NCBI RefSeq assembly: GCF_003096035.1
Contig: NZ_CP029186.1
Location: 3,082,001 to 3,146,000, forward strand
Reading direction: 5' to 3'
Source of the DNA: Flavobacterium album
GTDB taxonomy: Bacteria; Bacteroidota; Bacteroidia; Flavobacteriales; Flavobacteriaceae
DNA: 64,000 nucleotides
The notes below the pieces were generated by a model, which was given only the letters and a program-made list of their open reading frames with translations, ran no database searches and was not told where the DNA came from. Shown here piece after piece: positions 25,249 to 33,313 of the stretch (position 1 is the first letter of the stretch; each line of letters opens with the position of its first letter). Both the position numbers and the translations under genes were made by a program.

Positions 25249-26865
25249 TTATTCCTTTATTATCCTGCCCGATTGTGTCTCCTGCCCGCTCTCGATCCGG
25301 TAACTGTAAACTCCTTTGGCAAGTTCGTTCATAGTTACTGAAGTATGATCTAAAGACAAATTCTCCTCCGTGACTTTTTGTCCCAAACTATTAAAAACAG
25401 TTACCGTTGCACTAAGAATCCCTTTAGGAAAAACAAAGTTTACTACTCCCTGTGTAGGGTTCGGATAGATAAGGAAAGGCTGTTTTTTGACATCTTCGAG
25501 ACCAAGGCCATCGTTCAGCGCCATGGCAAAATCAGGGATGCCGTAGCCGTATTGTATATTCGGGTTGGCATAGCGGTCAGCCGATTGTTTCACCACTTGC
25601 AGTATCTCGGCATTGCTCAAACCGGGCAGCGCCTGCCATAAACAGGCTACCAGCCCTGCGGTGATAGGGCTCGAGAAAGACGTACCATTTGCCGCACCGA
25701 TACTGCCGTCTACGCCTGATAAAGCCGAAGCCACTCCCTGCGCCATCACATCGGGTTTGACCCTCATATCATAGCTTGGGCCAACAGAGCTGAACGAGGC
25801 ATATTCCTCTGTTGCATTAACAGCGCCTACGGTCAGCGTGTTAAAAGCGTCCGCAGGCACACCGATATGCAGATTGGCAGTATTGGCAGTATTCCCTGCT
25901 GATGTTACGCATAGCATACCTCGTGAGAAGGCGATGTTGGCGCCACGTGTTATAAACGCGGTCTCACCGTTAATATCCTCATAGGCATAGCTATAGGCCG
26001 GATTATCATATATAAAGTACCCAAGCGACGTGTTGATAACATCGGCACCTAAACTGTCTGCCATCTCGGCGGCCTGCACCCAATACGACTCCTCTACAGG
26101 GTTCTCGCCGGAAACATCTTCGGTGACGAACAGGTAGTAAAAAGCATCCGGAGCCGTGCCCACAAGTTGTCCTTCGGTATAGCCGCCCATGGTAGAAAGT
26201 ACCATCATGCCATGCGTGCCACCCGAATAAAAATTATCCGACTGGCTTACAAAATTATAGCCGCCAAGTATCAGGTTGTTGTCGCGAAGCCTTTGGAACG
26301 GCTGTAAATTATCTACTCCGGGAAACCCTGCATCGAGCACAGCTATTGTCATGCCGGCACCGGTGAAATTTTGCTGGTGAAGCACATTGCCGTTGAGCAT
26401 TTGTATCTGGTTGACCGAAGTTCCGTAGTTGAAATCAGCCTGGGTTTCCATAACTTTATTAACCAATGCAGGTTGTTGGATACTTCCCGGCCTTCCTGAA
26501 GTATTAAGCAACTTATTTGCAAAATCGATATGGTCTACAAAATCAAGGCTGGCAAGGTCATTTACAGCATCCTCGCTTCCGCGGACATGCAGGCAGTTGA
26601 GCCATTTGGACTTTGCCATGACGGTAATTCCGGGCGAAGCGGTTATCCCGTCGATATAAGCCTGGTGGATGGGTACGTCTATTACATCAAGCGGAATATT
26701 ATGGGCGGCCCGCCTGTCGATCGCTTTTTGCGAAAGCATCTCCAGCGGGTTCGCAAGGTAAAAACCCGCATCGGGCTTATTGGTAAAATAAACCCACGCA
26801 TCTTCCTGCTGTGCGGAAACTGCTATGGAAATAAGCAGGAACAGAATGTACAACAGCTTTTTCAT
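25249..26865 (-). CDS. S8 family subtilase with type IX secretion tail
   Basis: The 538-residue protein has a signal peptide (MKKLLYILFLLISIAVSAQ), an inhibitor-like propeptide, then a subtilisin domain with the catalytic aspartate in IAVLDAGFPGVD, the histidine in GGTHGMMVLS and the serine in NGTSFSSPITAG. The C-terminal about 75 residues (YPNPTQGVVNF to YRIESGQETQSGRI) form a type A T9SS sorting domain, so the enzyme should be exported and anchored or released at the cell surface. The ATG at 26865 was chosen by the signal peptide. It is divergent from the 26970 gene. Confidence 0.94.
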   Translation of the reverse strand: MKKLLYILFLLISIAVSAQQEDAWVYFTNKPDAGFYLANPLEMLSQKAIDRRAAHNIPLDVIDVPIHQAYIDGITASPGITVMAKSKWLNCLHVRGSEDAVNDLASLDFVDHIDFANKLLNTSGRPGSIQQPALVNKVMETQADFNYGTSVNQIQMLNGNVLHQQNFTGAGMTIAVLDAGFPGVDNLQPFQRLRDNNLILGGYNFVSQSDNFYSGGTHGMMVLSTMGGYTEGQLVGTAPDAFYYLFVTEDVSGENPVEESYWVQAAEMADSLGADVINTSLGYFIYDNPAYSYAYEDINGETAFITRGANIAFSRGMLCVTSAGNTANTANLHIGVPADAFNTLTVGAVNATEEYASFSSVGPSYDMRVKPDVMAQGVASALSGVDGSIGAANGTSFSSPITAGLVACLWQALPGLSNAEILQVVKQSADRYANPNIQYGYGIPDFAMALNDGLGLEDVKKQPFLIYPNPTQGVVNFVFPKGILSATVTVFNSLGQKVTEENLSLDHTSVTMNELAKGVYSYRIESGQETQSGRIIKE

Positions 26866-26935
26866 AGGCGAAAAGTATGACATTTTTAAAAATTAAGCAA
26901 ACGCACAGGCAGGTTGCTGTATTAAATTTAAAAGC

Positions 26936-26943
26936 TATTTTTG
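26936..26943 (+). promoter_or_regulatory. -7 promoter TATTTTTG with -33 TTG for the 26970 gene
   Basis: Perfect TAnnTTTG with TTG at 26914-26916, spaced exactly 19 bases. Leader about 20 bases. Confidence 0.75.
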
Positions 26944-26969
26944 TAATATCCGCTAAAGAAAAATGTTTT

Positions 26970-27857
26970 ATGAAAAATTTAATTGCCGGGCTGTTCCTGC
27001 TCGGTGTATTTACTGTCAACTCACAGGTAAAACTCACTGACTCCGATTTTAAAAACCTGGTCGCTATTGGCGAGATCCGCTCAAAAGATTATATGGCAAA
27101 TGGAAAGGATTTTGACAGGTCGCTCACAAAACTCCGCACACCAAAACTCGCCCATATCGTTGATGTGCTCACACTTCTCGACGGCAATGATACAGCGCTT
27201 TTGAGTGCCCGTCACCTTACCCGCCCCGATAATGAAGAACTACAGCTTTGGTACGTATTACGCGAGATTGGGAACAATATGCAGAAAGATAACAAAAACC
27301 CACGTCCGAATACAGATGTTGCCAAAGATATCCTGGGCAAACCTATCGATGAGCGCTGGCTGGTAGATAACTATTATGATGAGCTGGACCGGGGAATATC
27401 AATGATGTTCAACGAAAAAGACTTTAGTGCGATTAACCTCGACATACAAAGTTACAACCTTAAAAACCAAACTGAAAAAGCGATCTTTTTCCTGAACATT
27501 ATAAAGCCGTTCACGCAGCGTTTCATCTTGCTTAACAATGTAAAGAACCCCGATAAGATCATGGAGTTCGCTGCCCGTATGCCGCAATTTAACGGAAAGG
27601 CCTATTATACGTTTACCTACTTCGATTTTGAGGATTTTGAATACCCCTTCGATCATGGAATGGCTTCCTATACAACGACAAACCTAAAGGAATATTATAA
27701 TTGGCTGATGTGCCACTTTATGGCCACTGCCGAAAAGGGAATGTCGGCTGTAACAAAAGAAATATATTACAACTCGATACTCTACACCCAAAAATATTTC
27801 AAATACTCCGGGGTAGAGACCGACCTTACCGAGATATATAATAACGCGAAACAATAA
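26970..27857 (+). CDS. Hypothetical secreted protein
   Basis: The protein has 295 residues with a signal peptide (MKNLIAGLFLLGVFTVNSQ). The rest is mostly helical, with phrases such as LWYVLREIGNNMQKDNKNPR and TEKAIFFLNIIKPFTQRF. I do not recognise the family. The ATG at 26970 fits the promoter at 26936 and the signal peptide, while the in-frame extension upstream overlaps the subtilase start. Confidence 0.7.
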   Translation: MKNLIAGLFLLGVFTVNSQVKLTDSDFKNLVAIGEIRSKDYMANGKDFDRSLTKLRTPKLAHIVDVLTLLDGNDTALLSARHLTRPDNEELQLWYVLREIGNNMQKDNKNPRPNTDVAKDILGKPIDERWLVDNYYDELDRGISMMFNEKDFSAINLDIQSYNLKNQTEKAIFFLNIIKPFTQRFILLNNVKNPDKIMEFAARMPQFNGKAYYTFTYFDFEDFEYPFDHGMASYTTTNLKEYYNWLMCHFMATAEKGMSAVTKEIYYNSILYTQKYFKYSGVETDLTEIYNNAKQ

Positions 27858-27923
27858 TCATAGCTTTTAGTGGCTGCGTTCATACACTTTAATAACAAGC
27901 CTTATTTCATAAGATAATTTATA

Positions 27924-28790
27924 ATGATATACCTGATACTTAGTATTATCTGCAGCGTAACGGTTGGCGCCATTTTTAAGATTTCAAAAAAGCATGATAC
28001 GTGCACTACCCAGATCGTAACCTGGAACTATGTTTTTGCACTTATACTCTGCTACATTTTTTTCAACCCCGACCTTTCGATGGCCGCTCCCAAAGCACAC
28101 TGGAGCCTTTATACGCCACTGGTAATCCTGCTCCCGTCGATCTTTCATTTAATGGCTACATCCATAAAGCACATGGGTATCGTAAGGACGGATGCCGCCC
28201 AAAGGCTTTCGCTGTTTATACCCATTATCGCTGCATGGCTTATATTCAGGGAAAATTTCAGTACGCTGAAACTTGCAGGCCTTGCCGTAGGATTCCCGGC
28301 CATACTGCTCATACTTGCTAAAAAGAAGGAAGAAAGCCCCAGCCGCAACTGGATGTTTCCCGTGCTCGTTTTATTTGGGTTCGGTATTATCGATGTGCTT
28401 TTTAAGCACGTCGCGATATTGCCTTCGCCAAGCTATACCACATCTTTATTCTTTATTTTTTGCGGTTCGCTGGCAGTAACCATGTTGGTTGTACTCTACC
28501 AGGTCATTATCCTTAAAATAAGCCTTAAGCTTATGAGCCTGGCTTTTGGTGCGTTGGTGGGCATATTCAACTTTGGCAATATCCTGTTCTACCTTAAGGC
28601 CCATAAAGAGTTCGCCGAGAACCCTTCAACCGTTTTTGCCGCCATGAATATGGGCGTCATCGTTGTAGGCAGCATTGCCGGTATCTTTATTTTCAAGGAA
28701 AAACTATCAAAATGGAATTATATGGGGATTGTTTTGGCTTTGTTGGCTATTGTTTTGATAACGTTGTCTCAGGTTTACAAGGGGGTGTGA
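27924..28790 (+). CDS. EamA/DMT superfamily transporter
   Basis: This 288-residue inner-membrane protein has about ten predicted helices. It begins MIYLILSIICSVTVGAIFKI and shows two EamA-like halves, with AAWLIFRENFSTLKLAG in the first half and FIFKEKLSKWNYMGIVLALL ending the second. These carriers usually export amino acids, nucleosides or metabolites. The substrate is not predictable. It flanks the AT-rich defence-like island. Confidence 0.87.
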   Translation: MIYLILSIICSVTVGAIFKISKKHDTCTTQIVTWNYVFALILCYIFFNPDLSMAAPKAHWSLYTPLVILLPSIFHLMATSIKHMGIVRTDAAQRLSLFIPIIAAWLIFRENFSTLKLAGLAVGFPAILLILAKKKEESPSRNWMFPVLVLFGFGIIDVLFKHVAILPSPSYTTSLFFIFCGSLAVTMLVVLYQVIILKISLKLMSLAFGALVGIFNFGNILFYLKAHKEFAENPSTVFAAMNMGVIVVGSIAGIFIFKEKLSKWNYMGIVLALLAIVLITLSQVYKGV

Positions 28791-28883
28791 TGTGAAATGA
28801 ATTTATTATTGCATATGTTAATATAAGTGAAATTCAAGGACTAGATTAAGTTTAAATAATAATCCCAAGTGATTGCAAAAGAT

Positions 28884-29310
28884 CTAAAATATGTCTGGCT
28901 TTAATTGGTTAACTAAATTGTGTTGACTTGCGTTCGTGATTTGATATGTTGAAGTCCAAATGGTTTGATAACCTCTTGTATAAGATATAAATTCAACTGT
29001 TTCTCCCCGTGTTCTTGTAGTACATAGTATAACATCACATCGAAAAACATCAGTTAACTCAATTAATCTATGTTGCAATCCCGTATTTGGATCTCCTTGA
29101 GTTTCCATTCCTATTATTATTCCTTTATTTCTACAATCAATCTGAAATAATTGATTGTATGTATTAATAACGGTACTGGAAAAATTGGCGTATGGACAGG
29201 GTAAGTACTAAGAAGTAATGTAGCAAATTCTCTTAAAGTTCCACTTTTTCCTTTACCACCCGTAGTCCAAATAGCTAGGATTTTTTGTCGAAAAAATTAG
29301 AGGCAGTCAT
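28884..29310 (-). pseudogene. Frameshifted P-loop protein gene
   Basis: A reading starting at the ATG at 29310 stops after 11 codons at a TAG next to a six-A run (29281-29286). Shifting by one base restores KILAIWTTGGKGKSGTLREF, a Walker A-like loop. A second shift near 29190-29210 leads to IIIGMETQGDPNTGLQHRLI and ILCTTRTRGET, ending at 28884. The reconstructed protein has about 140 residues and lies 20 bases downstream of the AbiC-like gene on the same strand, probably once its operon partner. A 74-residue frame from 29108 (METQGDP onward) is still open. Two separate shifts favour decay over programmed frameshifting, but sequencing error in the A run is possible for one. Confidence 0.6.
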
Positions 29311-29330
29311 AGTTTAAAATATTTTAATTC

Positions 29331-30653
29331 CTATTTATAAATTACCCTTTTCTTTGCTGATGAATCACCTTCATACTGAATATTGGGGTAAAACTGCTTA
29401 AAATTAACACCATAGATTGTATCCCCAGGAATATTTTTTATGAGATTATATTTAGTTATAAGTTCAAAATCATGTTTCATGAAATCTTTTAAATCAAAAT
29501 CAATTTCTGGTTTAAATTCCCAAGATTCACCCATTTTTGACAAACTATTTGCGAAAAAGATTGCCTGTTCATATGTCGATAGCTGTGCCCGTAAAATTTT
29601 GACATAATTATATTTTTCTTTATAATCAATATTTGTTTGATTATTTACATAACTTACCATTTGATATAAATGACGATAATAATGTCCTATTCTAAATTGA
29701 TGTCCACCATAATATTTAATATATCTATTATGATAGTTTTCAATTTCAGTGTATGCTGAATCATTCGGTATATTGCGGTTTTTACGCCATTCGTAAACCG
29801 CTGTTACCAATTTTTTTTTCTTTGTCCTTGTTCCTGCATTTTTTATAATATTCCATTTTGTAAATATTTGTTCATCGAAAGCCGGTTTTAAGCTTAGATA
29901 ATTAATTACCAAATCAATAATATCTGAACGATATTTATCTTTAAAAATATGTTTCAAAACTAAAATACCTTCAGCACTTAAACCATAAAATACTATACTA
30001 TAACAAATATCAATTTTAGCTAAAAGAGCAAGACTGATATTATTATCTTTAATATATGGTTCATTTAATAATTTATTCTTATAATCATCAATATATACAG
30101 AATTAAATTTCACAAATGGACTTAATTCATTTCCACATATTATAAATTGGTTAAAAATCACTTTGAAAACAGATTTCCCTTCATAAACAATTTTTTCAAT
30201 GAACAATGAATCATCATTTTCAGCTAATTTTTCTCCATTAAAATTCAATTCATCTACATTTTCTCTATGAAGTCTAATCATTTCATAAAATTGATTTTCA
30301 AACTGGGTCTTTTTAAATTGCTCCTGCTGTTCTCCTAACTCAATCTTAAACTGAATTTTATCTTCTTCTAACTGCTTTAAAAACTGTTCTCTTTGGAGTT
30401 TATTAGCTTGAAATTGCATATAAAAAGCTAAGTATGTTAACAGAACACCTCCTATGGCAATAAATGGATTCATAATTCCGCCTAATGTATCTCCAATCTC
30501 TCCTGTGTCAGTTAAATCTATAATTGAAAATTTAACAAAAAAGTATGGAGCTATAAATGAAAACAACAACGCCAAAAATGCTAAAATAAGCATTGTAATC
30601 GCTTTATAATTAAGCTTATATAATTTTATTTCGTCTGTATTATTCGCTTCCAT
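29331..30653 (-). CDS. Putative phage abortive infection protein (putAbiC type)
   Basis: The 440-residue protein has two N-terminal membrane helices (about residues 16-42 and 62-80), with GEIGDTLGGIMNPFIAIGGV between them, then a coiled-coil stretch (QREQFLKQLEEDKIQ) leading into FENQFYEMIRLHRENVDEL. The C-terminal half has FRIGHYYRHLYQMVSYVN and LRAQLSTYEQAIFFAN. This order matches the putative AbiC abortive-infection family (PF16872). AbiC-type proteins block phage growth in infected cells. The detailed mechanism is not known to me. The gene is markedly AT-rich and inserted between the DMT transporter and nadC, both core-like, consistent with horizontal transfer. A broken P-loop gene follows. 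Confidence 0.88.
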   Translation of the reverse strand: MEANNTDEIKLYKLNYKAITMLILAFLALLFSFIAPYFFVKFSIIDLTDTGEIGDTLGGIMNPFIAIGGVLLTYLAFYMQFQANKLQREQFLKQLEEDKIQFKIELGEQQEQFKKTQFENQFYEMIRLHRENVDELNFNGEKLAENDDSLFIEKIVYEGKSVFKVIFNQFIICGNELSPFVKFNSVYIDDYKNKLLNEPYIKDNNISLALLAKIDICYSIVFYGLSAEGILVLKHIFKDKYRSDIIDLVINYLSLKPAFDEQIFTKWNIIKNAGTRTKKKKLVTAVYEWRKNRNIPNDSAYTEIENYHNRYIKYYGGHQFRIGHYYRHLYQMVSYVNNQTNIDYKEKYNYVKILRAQLSTYEQAIFFANSLSKMGESWEFKPEIDFDLKDFMKHDFELITKYNLIKNIPGDTIYGVNFKQFYPNIQYEGDSSAKKRVIYK

Positions 30654-30761
30654 TATATTAATTTAATAAACGCAATTTAACATTTTTAATTAATCGTAGT
30701 AAATTTTGTATTTAAATCCCATTAAAAAAATAATTGTACCTTAGCCCTACAAACAAATCCA

Positions 30762-31619
30762 ATGATCTCGAATACCCAATTCCAGCACGAACTCGACCTT
30801 ATCATAGCCAATGCCATACGTGAAGATGTTGGCCCCGGCGACTACTCATCCATTGCCTGTATACCCGCCACTGCCACAGGTCGCGCCAAACTGATCGTTA
30901 AAGACAACGGCATCCTGGCCGGCGTGGACTTTGTGCAGCAGGTATTTAAGTATGTCGACCCCAACCTTGAAATCGAGGTTTTTATAAAAGACGGTACGCC
31001 TGTAAAATATGGCGATATCGCATTCCATGTGTCAGGCAGCTCGCAGAGCATCCTTAAAGCTGAAAGACTGGTGCTCAATGCCATGCAGCGTATGAGCGCC
31101 ATTGCTACCAAAACCAAAAAATATGTCGATATCCTTGAAGGGACAGGTACCAAAATACTCGATACCCGTAAGACTACGCCCGGCATCCGCGCCCTCGAAA
31201 AATGGGCCGTGAAGATAGGCGGCGGCGAAAACCACCGCTTTGCGCTATACGACATGGTGATGCTCAAAGACAACCATATCGACTTTGCCGGGGGCATTAC
31301 CCCTGCCATCCAAAAGACACACGAATACCTGAAGGCAAATAACCTCGACCTGAAAATTATAGTGGAGGCACGCAGCCTGGAAGAAGTCCGTGAGATCATA
31401 AGCAACCCGGGTGTGTACCGTATCCTGCTTGATAACTTCGATTATGAGACTACACGTGAAGCTGTTGCGATCATAGGCGACTATTGCCAGACGGAATCTT
31501 CGGGCGGCATCAATGAGGACACGATGCGCCACTATGCCGAATGCGGTGTGGACTATATTTCCTCGGGTGCGCTCACCCACTCCATCTACAATATGGACCT
31601 TAGCCTAAAAGCATTCTAA
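30762..31619 (+). CDS. nadC: Nicotinate-nucleotide (quinolinate) phosphoribosyltransferase
   Basis: NadC converts quinolinate and PRPP to nicotinate mononucleotide in de novo NAD synthesis. The 285-residue protein shows the N-terminal REDVGPGDYSS, the core LDTRKTTPGIRALEKWAV, the GGGENHR loop, KDNHIDFAGG, EARSLEEV and DNFDYE near the phosphate site, and SSGALTHS. A variant -7 box TACCTTAG lies at 30737-30744. It is followed without any gap by the YihY-family gene, so they form an operon. nadA and nadB are not in the window. Confidence 0.96.
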   Translation: MISNTQFQHELDLIIANAIREDVGPGDYSSIACIPATATGRAKLIVKDNGILAGVDFVQQVFKYVDPNLEIEVFIKDGTPVKYGDIAFHVSGSSQSILKAERLVLNAMQRMSAIATKTKKYVDILEGTGTKILDTRKTTPGIRALEKWAVKIGGGENHRFALYDMVMLKDNHIDFAGGITPAIQKTHEYLKANNLDLKIIVEARSLEEVREIISNPGVYRILLDNFDYETTREAVAIIGDYCQTESSGGINEDTMRHYAECGVDYISSGALTHSIYNMDLSLKAF

Positions 31620-32546
31620 ATGTCGGTAGAACTCGAACACAGGCTCGAACGGATACCCGTTATAAAGCATCTTGTGCGCTTCGGCAAAAGCATAAAGCTG
31701 CCTTATAGCGAAGGGCTTACGCTGTATCACCTTGTCGAGCTCTACATTACCGGTATCGTCAATGGCGATATCTCCTACCGGGCCGGGGCCATTGCGTTCA
31801 GCTTCTTTATGTCGCTGTTCCCGTTCACATTGTTCCTGTTCAACCTCATTCCGTACATCCCGCTACAAGGCTTTAAGGAAGACTTTATGTTGTTCGTGCA
31901 TGACAACGTGCCACCCAACACCTACGATGCCATAGCAGACATCATCACCGATATCATGACCGATAAAAAGGCCAACCTGCTTTCCTTCGGTATCGTGCTG
32001 GCCATCCTCCTGATGAGCAACGGTATGAATGCCATCCTGAGCGGTTTCCAGAACAGCATGCACATTACTATAAAACGGACTTATTTCAGGCAGTATGCGC
32101 TCGCCATCGGCCTGTCGCTCGTTTTTGCCATCATACTTATCATCACGGTGGCATCAATCGTAATATTGGAGTATTTTATCCAAACGCTGACCAACCATGG
32201 CTGGCTCAATGACGATGTGTGGTTGCTCAGGCTGGTGCGCTACCTGATCCTGATACTCATGATACTTACCACAACATCGCTGCTGTTTAAGTTTGCCGCC
32301 AAAGAGACCCGGCAGGCCGCTTTCTTCAGCTACGGATCGGTGTTCAGTACGGTTTTGTTTGGCTTAACCTCGTTCGGGTTTAGTATTTACGTTTCGCAAT
32401 TCGCGCAGTACAATAAGCTGTACGGATCTATTGGCACGCTACTTGTATTGATGCTGTATATATGGATTAACTGTTTTATTCTCCTGCTTGGATTCGAATT
32501 AAATGCGCTTATCCATAAATTAAAACGAAAAAATTTATATATTTAA
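31620..32546 (+). CDS. YihY/BrkB family inner-membrane protein
   Basis: This 308-residue membrane protein has about six predicted helices. The family signature SYRAGAIAFSFFMSLFPFTL is followed by LIPYIPLQ, and later MLYIWINCFILLLGFELNAL is typical. The family was once annotated as RNase BN, which was incorrect. Its function remains unclear, with transport proposed. Its ATG begins on the base after the nadC stop, so translation is probably coupled. Confidence 0.9.
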   Translation: MSVELEHRLERIPVIKHLVRFGKSIKLPYSEGLTLYHLVELYITGIVNGDISYRAGAIAFSFFMSLFPFTLFLFNLIPYIPLQGFKEDFMLFVHDNVPPNTYDAIADIITDIMTDKKANLLSFGIVLAILLMSNGMNAILSGFQNSMHITIKRTYFRQYALAIGLSLVFAIILIITVASIVILEYFIQTLTNHGWLNDDVWLLRLVRYLILILMILTTTSLLFKFAAKETRQAAFFSYGSVFSTVLFGLTSFGFSIYVSQFAQYNKLYGSIGTLLVLMLYIWINCFILLLGFELNALIHKLKRKNLYI

Positions 32547-32566
32547 CAAATTAACAACTTTAAATT

Positions 32567-32995
32567 ATGAAGAAAGCATTATTAACCCTTCTGTTTGTTG
32601 CCGTTGCGGGAATTTTTTCTGTACAGGCACAAGTCACGGGCCGATGGAAAACCGTTGACGACGAAACCGGTGAAGCAAAATCTATCGTAGAGATCTACGA
32701 GAAAGATGGCAAGGTGTATGGCAAAGTGGTTGAAATACTCAACCCCGCCAAAAAGAACGCTACCTGCACTAAATGCAAGGGCGCTGATAAAGATAAGCCT
32801 ATCCTTGGCCTTGTAATTATTAAAGGCCTTACAAAAGATGGCGATGAATGGACCGATGGTGACATCCTCGACCCAAGTAAAGGTAAGCTATACAGCTGTA
32901 CCATAGAGCTCGATGGCAAGGACAAGCTTAATGTTCGCGGATACATGGGCATCTCGCTTTTGGGCCGTACCCAGACATGGTCAAGGGTTAAATAG
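32567..32995 (+). CDS. DUF2147 domain-containing secreted protein
   Basis: This 142-residue protein has a signal peptide (MKKALLTLLFVAVAGIFSVQAQ) and a DUF2147 fold: VTGRWKTVDDETGEAKSIVE, CTKCKGADKDKPILG with a cysteine pair, DPSKGKLYSCTI and VRGYMGISLLGRTQTWSR. The function is unknown, with a lipocalin-like fold suspected. It lies 20 bases after the YihY gene and may be read from the same transcript. Confidence 0.9.
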   Translation: MKKALLTLLFVAVAGIFSVQAQVTGRWKTVDDETGEAKSIVEIYEKDGKVYGKVVEILNPAKKNATCTKCKGADKDKPILGLVIIKGLTKDGDEWTDGDILDPSKGKLYSCTIELDGKDKLNVRGYMGISLLGRTQTWSRVK

Positions 32996-33005
32996 TTTTC
33001 AGTTT

Positions 33006-33042
33006 GTCATTCTGAACGAAGCTCAGCGCAGTGAAGAATCTT
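33006..33042. repeat. GTCATTCTGAACGAAG interspersed repeat
   Basis: The sequence GTCATTCTGAACGAAG, then AGTGAAGAATCT, belongs to a short repeat (GTCATTCTGAGCGAAGCGAAGAATCT type) common in Bacteroidetes intergenic regions. It is a weak inverted repeat and lies just after the DUF2147 stop. Confidence 0.55.
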
Positions 33043-33072
33043 ATTTCAGAATCTAAAATATCCTAAATACCT

Positions 33073-33104
33073 AAAGCACTTTCGGAAACGGAGGTGCTTT
33101 TTTG
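33073..33104 (+). terminator. Terminator after the DUF2147 gene
   Basis: AAAGCAC (33073-33079) pairs with GTGCTTT (33094-33100), extended by wobble pairs and followed by TTTT. Confidence 0.7.
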
Positions 33105-33133
33105 TAGCAGGTTTAAGCGGTTCTTTGTTATCG

Positions 33134-33200
33134 CCTGTCCCGCTGTCGCCTTTATCTGCCTTCGCAGGCTGCGGCAGGATACCGGCTCTATCGGGGCTAT
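33134..33200 (-). repeat. Dispersed structured hairpin element, copy 2
   Basis: Read on the minus strand from 33200: the outer stem is CCCG with CGGG, and the inner stem is TATCCTGCC with GGCAGATA. The same purine-rich internal loop (CGGTATCC and GGCGACAGC) is present. Compared with 2327-2392, the inner stem changes TCCC/GGGA to TGCC/GGCA and the outer stem CCTG/CAGG to CCCG/CGGG, both preserving pairing. The loop sequence differs freely. Confidence 0.65.
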
Positions 33201-33277
33201 TGGGAAATGGCAGTTGTTTTGTCGGCTATCGCATTGAATCTGCAAAACTCTCACCTTCGGGGTTAGGAGCTTTTTAT

Positions 33278-33285
33278 TATCTTTG
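33278..33285 (+). promoter_or_regulatory. -7 promoter element TATCTTTG for priA
   Basis: A perfect TAnnTTTG match, with a leader of about 22 bases. TTC sits in the -33 position. Confidence 0.65.
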
Positions 33286-33313
33286 TGGTATATAACCCAC
33301 TCACATCCTGTAT

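Larger units (their letters stand above)
32996..33313. other. Intergenic region upstream of priA with repeats
   Basis: This 318-base gap holds, in order, a GTCATTCTGA repeat (33006-33042), a terminator (33073-33104), copy 2 of the structured hairpin element on the minus strand (33134-33200), and the priA promoter (33278-33285). It has no coding potential. Confidence 0.75.

Noticed and set aside
28884..29108. Separate small gene starting METQGDP
   Set aside because: It is better read as the 3' part of a longer frameshifted gene, because upstream codons in other frames continue the same kind of protein.
29281..29286. Programmed frameshift at the six-A run
   Set aside because: A second frameshift near 29190-29210 is also required, so gene decay or sequencing error is the simpler explanation.
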